From contig JARBAV010000190.1 of assembly GCA_029237515.1 (NCBI GenBank), positions 1-6,998 of the forward strand: DNA of 6,998 nucleotides. Reading direction: 5' to 3'. The position numbers were made by a program, and so were the translations under genes. The notes below the pieces were generated by a model. The model did not search any database and was not told where the DNA came from. It saw nothing but the letters and a program-made list of their open reading frames with translations. Source of the stretch: Nitrososphaerales archaeon (GTDB lineage: Archaea; Thermoproteota; Nitrososphaeria; Nitrososphaerales; Nitrososphaeraceae). Of the stretch, positions 1-4,027 are shown piece after piece. Numbering within the stretch: position 1 is the stretch's first letter; every line of letters starts with the position of its first letter.

Positions 1-1
1 T

Positions 2-559
2 TCATTAATAGCAAATGGTGCTCCGATCAATGTCGAGATGCATATTTCCACAAAAAGCGTAGCACCAAGAGTTAAGAGTAAGATAACTCCTCTAATACGA
101 GATTTTGAGGGGATTGATAAAATCAGTGTCCTTCGGTCCTTGGATGAAGAAGGCAAGATAACTCTCAATGTCCTTGGTGAGAAGGTCGAGCTAGATGAAA
201 ATGATCTTGTAATGGAGTATTTCCCTTCAGACGGCTATTCAAGTGCGGAACTTGAGGGACTAGTAGTTTTTATTTCGACTTCAAGATCGAATCACCTAAT
301 AAAGATGGGCTTTCTAAGAGATTTGGCAAGGAATTTGCAACAACTGAGAAAGGAGCATGGGCGCAATCCAACTGACGTTCTGCCCATTGCCCATGTAGCA
401 AGACTTGACGAGTCGGAAATGGAAGATCTTTCTCAGCTAAAAGATGAATTGAAATTCATGGTAAGAGTTAACGAGGTTGTATTCTCTTTGAACGCCGTGG
501 ATGGTGTTAGCTATAAGACAATTGATTTGGACGGACGGCAAATCCTGATTTCTATATGA
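2..559 (+). CDS. ileS: Isoleucyl-tRNA synthetase, C-terminal part (5' end cut by window edge)
   Basis: The enzyme charges tRNA-Ile with isoleucine in the cytoplasm. Only its last 185 codons are present: the frame is open from base 2 to the TGA at 557-559, so the ATG at 38 is an internal methionine and not the start. The visible part matches the C-terminal region (DUF5915-like) of archaeal-type IleRS: a stretch beginning LIANGAPINVEM, an acidic middle part, then the helix GFLRDLARNLQQLRKEHGRN followed by PTDVL and, further on, LKDELKFMVRVNEVVFSL. The helix with R-x-x-Q-x-L-R-K-x-x-G is the typical tRNA-contacting C-terminal part of this enzyme. The catalytic HIGH and KMSKS motifs and the editing domain lie outside the window. 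Archaeal IleRS is usually about 1000-1080 residues, so roughly a sixth is seen. ValRS or LeuRS are less likely because the tail matches IleRS. Confidence 0.88.
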   Translation, partial: SLIANGAPINVEMHISTKSVAPRVKSKITPLIRDFEGIDKISVLRSLDEEGKITLNVLGEKVELDENDLVMEYFPSDGYSSAELEGLVVFISTSRSNHLIKMGFLRDLARNLQQLRKEHGRNPTDVLPIAHVARLDESEMEDLSQLKDELKFMVRVNEVVFSLNAVDGVSYKTIDLDGRQILISI

Positions 560-626
560 TAATCCGGTTAGGTGTATACGACAATCCTGAACAATTTTAG
601 CTTTCGGTCAAGTTTTGTAACCGTGG

Positions 627-638
627 TAAATTAAATAC
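627..638 (+). promoter_or_regulatory. TATA-like box for the 121-residue protein gene
   Basis: The AT-rich stretch TAAATTAAATAC has its centre about 23-25 bp before the ATG at 656. That is the spacing expected between an archaeal TATA box and the transcription start, so the mRNA would begin at or very near the start codon. No Shine-Dalgarno-like sequence precedes the ATG, which agrees with a leaderless transcript. The inference rests on spacing and composition only. Confidence 0.45.
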
Positions 639-655
639 AAAAAATTGGAAAATTG

Positions 656-1021
656 ATGCCATTGACTAATAATCAGATTGCTCTTGATAGCGGGCAAGTC
701 ACTTTAGATCAATGGCTCGTTGAGAGGCTTCGAGATAAACTCGCCAAGACCTCGCTACTCGCCGGGCGATTACGACATCCAATTCTATTGTACAGAAAAA
801 CTATGGAAGAATCTGAGCAATCAGCTGAGGAAGAAATTGCCACGGTCTGTAAAGATTTTATCATAGTACAAGTAATAGTATACGGAGGATTCGTTCCACC
901 AAGTTTTCATCAGCAGTATATTTTCACTCCAGACAAATTTGCATCATGGGTCATGCATCGTAGCCGTGAATTGGTAATGCAATGCCTAGAAAATATTGAA
1001 GAGCTTTCTCAAATATCCTAG
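656..1021 (+). CDS. Conserved-looking hypothetical protein, 121 aa
   Basis: I do not recognise this protein. It is a soluble, mixed-charge protein with no signal peptide. Residues about 13-42 are rich in Leu, Arg and Lys and look helical (QWLVERLRDKLAK). Residues 50-62 form a very acidic segment (MEESEQSAEEEIA). Residues 67-78 are strongly hydrophobic (DFIIVQVIVYGG), more like a buried beta-strand pair than a membrane span because they are short and end in GFVPPSF. The tail is helical (FASWVMHRSRELVMQCLENI). The ATG at 656 is preferred to the TTG at 653 because it is the stronger codon and the TATA-like box is correctly spaced from it. It stands alone: 96 bp follow the ileS stop, and the next gene downstream is convergent. 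Codon use resembles that of its neighbours, which supports a real gene. Function unknown. Confidence 0.7.
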   Translation: MPLTNNQIALDSGQVTLDQWLVERLRDKLAKTSLLAGRLRHPILLYRKTMEESEQSAEEEIATVCKDFIIVQVIVYGGFVPPSFHQQYIFTPDKFASWVMHRSRELVMQCLENIEELSQIS

Positions 1022-1043
1022 GTCATTAGGTAATCATTCAGAA

Positions 1044-1065
1044 CCTACTATTAGCCTACTATTAG
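1044..1065. repeat. Perfect 11-bp tandem duplication (CCTACTATTAG x2)
   Basis: CCTACTATTAG occurs at 1044-1054 and again, immediately adjacent and without mismatch, at 1055-1065. It begins 22 bp after the stop codon of the 121-residue protein gene. The last three bases of the second copy form part of the left arm of the hairpin at 1063-1081. It could be a recent slippage duplication or paired sites for a DNA-binding protein; the sequence alone does not decide. Confidence 0.8.
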
Positions 1066-1081
1066 AGAGATAAAGTCTCTA
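1063..1081. other. Small inverted repeat / hairpin TAGAGA-N7-TCTCTA
   Basis: The six-base arms TAGAGA (1063-1068) and TCTCTA (1076-1081) are perfectly complementary around the loop GATAAAG. There is no U-run after it on either strand, so it does not resemble an intrinsic terminator. It lies between the 3' ends of two convergent genes (656-1021 on + and 1129-1320 on -), where a 3'-end processing or transcript-end structure is possible. The stem is short and AT-rich, so chance is a fair alternative. Confidence 0.4.
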
Positions 1082-1128
1082 GGGTATTTGGATTGTACGT
1101 TTGCCTAGCTGGCAGCTATTGTAACGAA

Positions 1129-1320
1129 TCATTTCCAATCATGCCCATTGGGGGTATTCAATACAGATGTGATACGCTTTGTCATTTGATAATTGCTGTG
1201 ATGACAAGGACACATACAAAGCCTGATATTGTAGGCTGGTTTAGGTCCCCTAATGATTCCATCACACGATGGATGTTGCTGCCTTGTACAATCTGATGAC
1301 CTACTCTCCAATACGTTCAT
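1129..1320 (-). CDS. Probable small Cys/His-rich (zinc-binding-like) protein, 63 aa
   Basis: On the minus strand an ATG at 1320 opens a 63-residue frame ending in TGA at 1131-1129. Its Cys and His residues follow a regular pattern: C11-x4-H16-x2-C19-[DG], then C35-x-C37-x-C39-H40-H41. This spacing (CTRQQHPSCDG, then CMCPCHH) resembles a widespread class of very small prokaryotic proteins with a C-x4-H-x2-C half and a terminal C-x-C-x-C-H half, thought to bind a metal; that resemblance is from memory, not a search. The role is unknown. The gene runs opposite to both neighbours and shares its upstream region with the cupin gene. The overlapping plus-strand frame 1093-1296 begins with TTG and shows no such pattern, so I prefer the minus strand. 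The start is uncertain: an in-frame TTG lies at 1311. Chance ORF remains possible. Confidence 0.5.
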   Translation of the reverse strand: MNVLESRSSDCTRQQHPSCDGIIRGPKPAYNIRLCMCPCHHSNYQMTKRITSVLNTPNGHDWK

Positions 1321-1335
1321 TCATAATGAAAATTC

Positions 1336-1350
1336 CTTTAATTAAAGTAT
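1336..1350. promoter_or_regulatory. Palindromic TATA-like element between divergent genes
   Basis: CTTTAATTAAAG at 1336-1347 is a perfect 12-bp palindrome, followed by TAT. Read to the left, its AT-rich core lies about 20-26 bp from the ATG at 1320 of the small Cys/His protein. Read to the right, it would place a start near 1367, before the ATG at 1381. It could therefore bind TBP for either direction. A second TATA box (1372-1380) fits the cupin gene better, so this one may serve mainly the minus-strand gene. Confidence 0.4.
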
Positions 1351-1371
1351 TATGATCATACAAGTTAACCA

Positions 1372-1380
1372 CTTTTAAAG
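1372..1380 (+). promoter_or_regulatory. TATA box for the cupin gene
   Basis: CTTTTAAAG has its centre at 1376, exactly 26 bp before the GTG at 1402. This is the canonical distance from an archaeal TATA box to the transcription start. It implies a leaderless mRNA beginning with GTG and places the ATG at 1381 between box and start site, where it would not be transcribed. Confidence 0.55.
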
Positions 1381-1401
1381 ATGACCTCCCTCTTCTTTAT
1401 T

Positions 1402-1758
1402 GTGAAGATATACTCAGAAGATAGACCATGGGGCAGGTTTGAAAAATTTCATGAAAATAAGAAGAGCACGGTTAAATTGATCTATATCACTCCTAACCAA
1501 CGGCTGAGTCTCCAATACCATAAACACAGAAACGAATTCTGGAGGATAATAAGCGGAACTGCAGAGGTTGAGATTGACGGCCAAACCGTTAGTGTAAAGG
1601 AAGGAGATGATATCTCTATTGCTTCAAAAAGTCAACACCGAATCAAAGCATTGTCAAGTGGCTGTACTGTGCTAGAGATATCCTACGGTCATTTTGACGA
1701 AGACGACATAGTTCGGATCGAAGACGACTTTAACAGAATCGATCCTAGTACCCCATAA
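1402..1758 (+). CDS. Mannose-6-phosphate isomerase type II-like cupin, 118 aa
   Basis: This is a single-domain cupin matching the C-terminal domain of type II mannose-6-phosphate isomerases (usually fused to a mannose-1-phosphate guanylyltransferase, here stand-alone). Such enzymes interconvert fructose-6-P and mannose-6-P for GDP-mannose and glycan synthesis. Counting from the GTG, RPWG (8-11) and LSLQYHKHRNEFW (35-47) are family signatures. H40, H42, E45 and H79 are the expected metal ligands, followed by LEISYG (91-96) and DDIVRIEDDF (101-110). The frame extends upstream to an ATG at 1381, but the extra residues MTSLFFI do not fit the family, whose members normally begin close to [VM]KIY-x-E-x-RPWG, and the TATA box at 1372-1380 is 26 bp from the GTG. 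The ATG start remains possible. It may instead bind or isomerise another sugar phosphate. The gene ends 62 bp before tuf, which has its own promoter-like sequence. Confidence 0.85.
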   Translation: MKIYSEDRPWGRFEKFHENKKSTVKLIYITPNQRLSLQYHKHRNEFWRIISGTAEVEIDGQTVSVKEGDDISIASKSQHRIKALSSGCTVLEISYGHFDEDDIVRIEDDFNRIDPSTP

Positions 1759-1785
1759 TCATCATAACTCTACTAGTGAACAACG

Positions 1786-1799
1786 AAATACAAATAAAG
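1786..1799 (+). promoter_or_regulatory. TATA-like box for the tuf-rpsJ operon
   Basis: AAATACAAATAAAG is an AT-rich block in a mixed-composition spacer. Its right half (AAATAAA, centre 1795) is 26 bp upstream of the tuf ATG, so the transcript is predicted to be leaderless or nearly so. No GGTGAT-type ribosome binding site precedes the ATG. Prediction from spacing only. Confidence 0.45.
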
Positions 1800-1820
1800 C
1801 CCTCTTAATGTTCTACCGGT

Positions 1821-3134
1821 ATGAGCGCAAGCAAGAAACCCCACATGAACCTAGTTGTTGTAGGTCATGTCGATAATGGTAAATCGACTACTGTTGGTCA
1901 TTTAATGGTGGACTTAAAAGTTATTGATCAACGAACTATTGACGCATACGCGAAGGAATCCGAAGCGACGGGAAAGGGTGATACCTTCAAGTATGCTTGG
2001 GTCTTGGATAGCATTAAGGAAGAAAGGGATAGAGGTGTAACCATAGACCTTGCTTTCCAGAAATTCGAGACCCAAAAGTTCTTTTATACGCTTATTGATG
2101 CCCCTGGTCATAGGGATTTTATCAAGAATATGATTACCGGTGCATCAGAAGCCGATGCTGCTGTTCTTGTGGTTTCTGTGAAACCAGGTGAGACCGAAGC
2201 TGCCACCGATCCCGGAGGTCAGGCACGGGAGCATGCATTTTTGTCCCGTACTTTAGGTGTGAGCCAAATAGCAGTAGTTTTAAACAAGATGGACGACGTT
2301 GCTTATTCCGAACAGCGATTCAAGGAGGTGAAAGATCTGGTGGAAAAAATGCTCAAGTTAGTAGGTTATAATACGAGCAAGGTTCAATTTATCCCAGTTT
2401 CTGCTTGGAAAGGTGATAATTTAGTTAAACTTTCTGAAAATACACCTTGGTACAAAGGTCCTACGCTCGCAGAATCTCTTGATATGTTTGAGGCTCCAGA
2501 AAAACCAATTGGGAAGCCTCTTAGAATTCCAATTCAGGATGTGTATACCATCACTGGAGTTGGAACGGTACCTGTAGGCCGAGTTGAGACAGGAGTTGTT
2601 CGAGCTAACGACAAGGTGATAGTGATGCCGTCTGGCGTGACTGGCGAAGTAAAATCGATAGAGACTCATCACACTCAAATGGAATCAGCTGAAGCGGGCG
2701 ATAACATAGGTTTCAACCTACGAGGAGTTGACAGGAAATCAATAAAACGCGGGGATATATTGGGATCAACTGACAATCCACCTTCTGTCGCTCGAGAATT
2801 TGAGGCACAAATAATTGTGATTCACCACCCGACCGCAATGGCGCCAGGATACACTCCTGTTCTACATGCCCACACAGCTCAAGTGGCGGCTACTCTTTCG
2901 GAGTTCGTAGCAAAGATAGACGCGAAAACGGGAGGAATAGTAGAAGAAAAGCCTAAATTTTTAAAAACGGGCGATGCTGCAATAGTAAGAGTGAAACCTA
3001 CCAGGCCACTTGCAATTGAGACCTTCAAAGAATTTCCCGAAATTGGACGATTTGCTCTCAGGGATATGGGTACAACAATTGCAGCAGGTGTGGTGAAAGG
3101 GATTATAGAGAAATATGATCCTAGCAAGAAATGA
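1821..3134 (+). CDS. tuf: Translation elongation factor aEF-1A (EF-Tu type GTPase)
   Basis: A GTPase that delivers aminoacyl-tRNA to the ribosomal A site. At 437 residues it is full length. GTP-binding motifs are in order: G1 GHVDNGKS (15-22), switch I DRGVTID (70-76, with the Mg-binding Thr), G3 DAPGH (93-97, catalytic His retained), G4 NKMD (155-158) and G5 SAWKG (194-198). Domains II and III follow: [20 protein letters not shown] and later the tRNA-binding region with [20 protein letters not shown]. The family's usual DHGK P-loop reads DNGK here; I recall this Asn in other thaumarchaeal aEF-1A proteins, so it is probably a lineage trait, not damage. EF-1A rather than SelB or aIF2-gamma, because of its overall length and its match to aEF-1A throughout. 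S10 follows after 9 bp, as in many archaea, so both are likely co-transcribed and expressed in balance. Confidence 0.97.
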   Translation: MSASKKPHMNLVVVGHVDNGKSTTVGHLMVDLKVIDQRTIDAYAKESEATGKGDTFKYAWVLDSIKEERDRGVTIDLAFQKFETQKFFYTLIDAPGHRDFIKNMITGASEADAAVLVVSVKPGETEAATDPGGQAREHAFLSRTLGVSQIAVVLNKMDDVAYSEQRFKEVKDLVEKMLKLVGYNTSKVQFIPVSAWKGDNLVKLSENTPWYKGPTLAESLDMFEAPEKPIGKPLRIPIQDVYTITGVGTVPVGRVETGVVRANDKVIVMPSGVTGEVKSIETHHTQMESAEAGDNIGFNLRGVDRKSIKRGDILGSTDNPPSVAREFEAQIIVIHHPTAMAPGYTPVLHAHTAQVAATLSEFVAKIDAKTGGIVEEKPKFLKTGDAAIVRVKPTRPLAIETFKEFPEIGRFALRDMGTTIAAGVVKGIIEKYDPSKK

Positions 3135-3139
3135 GTGAT
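3135..3139 (+). promoter_or_regulatory. Shine-Dalgarno-like site for rpsJ
   Basis: GTGAT directly follows the tuf TGA stop and lies 4 bases before the TTG start of rpsJ. It is complementary to the ATCAC of the conserved archaeal 16S rRNA 3' end (GGATCACCTCC). It supports the TTG start and suggests re-initiation by ribosomes leaving tuf, in contrast to the leaderless first genes nearby. Confidence 0.5.
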
Positions 3140-3143
3140 TTAG

Positions 3144-3455
3144 TTGCCTCAAGAAGCAAGAATAAAACTAACCAGTACAAATCTCTCGACCTTGGAGACT
3201 GTCTGCTCCGAAATTAAGGGACTTGGAGAAAAAAACGGAATCCGGCTAAAAGGACCGCATCCGTTACCTACGAAGAAGATGAAGGTAGTCACAAGAAAAT
3301 CACCTTGTGGGCAAGGAACAAATACTTATGATAAGTATGAATTAAGAATCCATAGGCGTGTCATTGATTTGGGAGCAGACGATAGAGCTATCCGGCAGTT
3401 GATGCGCTTGAAAATACCAGATGATGTGTATATTGAGGTCTCCTTAACTCAGTAG
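3144..3455 (+). CDS. rpsJ: Small ribosomal subunit protein S10 (uS10)
   Basis: A 30S head protein near the A-site side. At 103 residues it has the usual archaeal length. It starts with TTG, translated as Met: the resulting MPQEARIKLTST is the expected S10 N-terminus, there is no better-placed ATG or GTG, and the GTGAT site sits 4 bases upstream. Family features are the GPHPLPTKKM loop (38-47), TRKSPCGQGTNTYDKYELRIH (51-71, the conserved tip and following strand), and the C-terminal RQLMRLKIPDDVYIEVSLT. Second gene of the tuf-rpsJ unit. A weak start codon behind a highly expressed gene may tune its yield relative to aEF-1A. Confidence 0.96.
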   Translation: MPQEARIKLTSTNLSTLETVCSEIKGLGEKNGIRLKGPHPLPTKKMKVVTRKSPCGQGTNTYDKYELRIHRRVIDLGADDRAIRQLMRLKIPDDVYIEVSLTQ

Positions 3456-3521
3456 ACCGTTCGCGTTCATATTACTTAGTTAACGTCTGACTATTATTGT
3501 GCCTGCATAAGTTCATTGCAA

Positions 3522-3531
3522 ACCTTTTCTT
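3522..3531 (+). terminator. Possible T-rich terminator after rpsJ
   Basis: A short pyrimidine/T-rich run (ACCTTTTCTT) lies about 70 bp after the S10 stop and touches the end of the convergent minus-strand gene. Archaeal RNA polymerase can terminate at T-rich tracts without a hairpin, but this one is short. Confidence 0.25.
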
Positions 3532-3856
3532 AATGAAGATTCACTAACTTCTGCGCACTGCTAAACAGTATTTTTAGTTCTGAGACTGGTCCGTGGATTT
3601 CTAGCTTCTCTGTTCCTTGTATGCAGATTTTGGCTTTCCTAAACAAGAATCCTTTCTCCGAGTATTCCAGGCCATGAAGTCGGTCTAGCCTCTCGCTGAC
3701 TATATCATTTGACTTGTGGATATGACCCCGTTTGGCAAATAGAATAATCCTGCGGTCGGTCATCAATAGTTTATACTTCTTTCCAGAATATTCGACAGGA
3801 CATTTGCCATAAAACTTTACATTCTCGACAGGTAAGAGAAAATCGTTCAAAGTCAT
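3530..3856 (-). CDS. PH-like (bPH-type) domain protein, 108 aa
   Basis: A single small domain resembling the bacterial/archaeal pleckstrin-homology-like fold. The core YKLLMTDRRIILFAKRG (28-44) has the usual Y-x-L-T-x-x-R-[IL]-[IL] strand pair followed by a basic turn. KSNDIVSERLDRLHGLEYSE (48-67) is the strand-loop-strand that leads into GFLFRKAKICIQ (69-80) and LEIHG (85-89). A C-terminal amphipathic helix spans about 91-105. There is no signal peptide or membrane segment, so it is probably cytosolic; family members are thought to bind proteins or membranes, and the partner is unknown. TAA at 3532-3530 ends the gene, and the ATG at 3856 lies about 37 bp from a TATA box. It is convergent with rpsJ and divergent from polB, so its position suggests no clear functional link. 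The fold is assigned from sequence pattern, not alignment. Confidence 0.72.
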   Translation of the reverse strand: MTLNDFLLPVENVKFYGKCPVEYSGKKYKLLMTDRRIILFAKRGHIHKSNDIVSERLDRLHGLEYSEKGFLFRKAKICIQGTEKLEIHGPVSELKILFSSAQKLVNLH

Positions 3857-3887
3857 GATATTATTTGTGCGTATACTGTAAATTCCA

Positions 3888-3898
3888 GAATATATATC
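3888..3898 (-). promoter_or_regulatory. TATA box for the PH-like protein gene (minus strand)
   Basis: On the minus strand this reads GATATATATTC, a near-ideal TATA core. A transcription start about 26 bp further along would fall near 3867, leaving a leader of roughly 10 nt before the ATG at 3856. Confidence 0.5.
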
Positions 3899-3968
3899 AA
3901 AACAAGTCTCAATTAATTGCTGAGCTGATAGATAAAAATTGATAACAGATATCTAGGTTTATGATAGC

Positions 3969-3979
3969 TGACCAGGTCA
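3969..3979. promoter_or_regulatory. Palindrome TGACC-A-GGTCA upstream of polB, possible operator
   Basis: Perfect 5-bp arms around a single A lie 21 bp upstream of the polB TATA box and about 70 bp from that of the divergent PH-like gene. Its GC content stands out in an AT-rich spacer. The size and symmetry suit a dimeric winged-helix regulator (Lrp/AsnC, MarR or TrmB type) or an activator site. No second copy is seen in the window. Confidence 0.35.
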
Positions 3980-3999
3980 CATGTCTCATATACTGAACA

Positions 4000-4008
4000 T
4001 TTTATATC
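4000..4008 (+). promoter_or_regulatory. TATA box for polB
   Basis: TTTTATATC is close to the archaeal consensus, with its centre 24 bp before the ATG at 4028. Transcription would start at or within a few bases of the start codon. There is no Shine-Dalgarno-like motif between box and ATG, which supports leaderless translation and this choice of start. Confidence 0.6.
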
Positions 4009-4027
4009 AGTCATTGAAGATTGAAAT

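Noticed and set aside
38..559. The 3' ileS piece as a stand-alone 173-residue gene starting at ATG 38
   Set aside because: The frame is open upstream to the window edge and the residues before the ATG (SLIANGAPINVE) continue the IleRS match, so it is a truncated view and not a separate gene.
565..623. Inverted repeat CGGTTA / TAACCG after ileS as a terminator or operator
   Set aside because: Six-base arms 47 bases apart with no U-run; expected by chance in a spacer of this size.
1093..1296. Plus-strand 67-codon frame opposite the Cys/His protein
   Set aside because: Starts with TTG, has no matching promoter spacing or binding site, and its composition shows no recognisable pattern; the minus-strand frame explains the region better.
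1198..1296. Possible C/D-box guide RNA: GTGATGA at 1198, CTGA at 1223 and 1293
   Set aside because: Box C is perfect, but the distances to the CTGA boxes are wrong for the compact archaeal form and no clear C' box or terminal stem is seen; short motifs occur by chance.
2879..3152. Minus-strand frames over the 3' half of tuf
   Set aside because: Antisense to a certain, highly conserved gene; they mirror its codon pattern and have no promoter or known motif.
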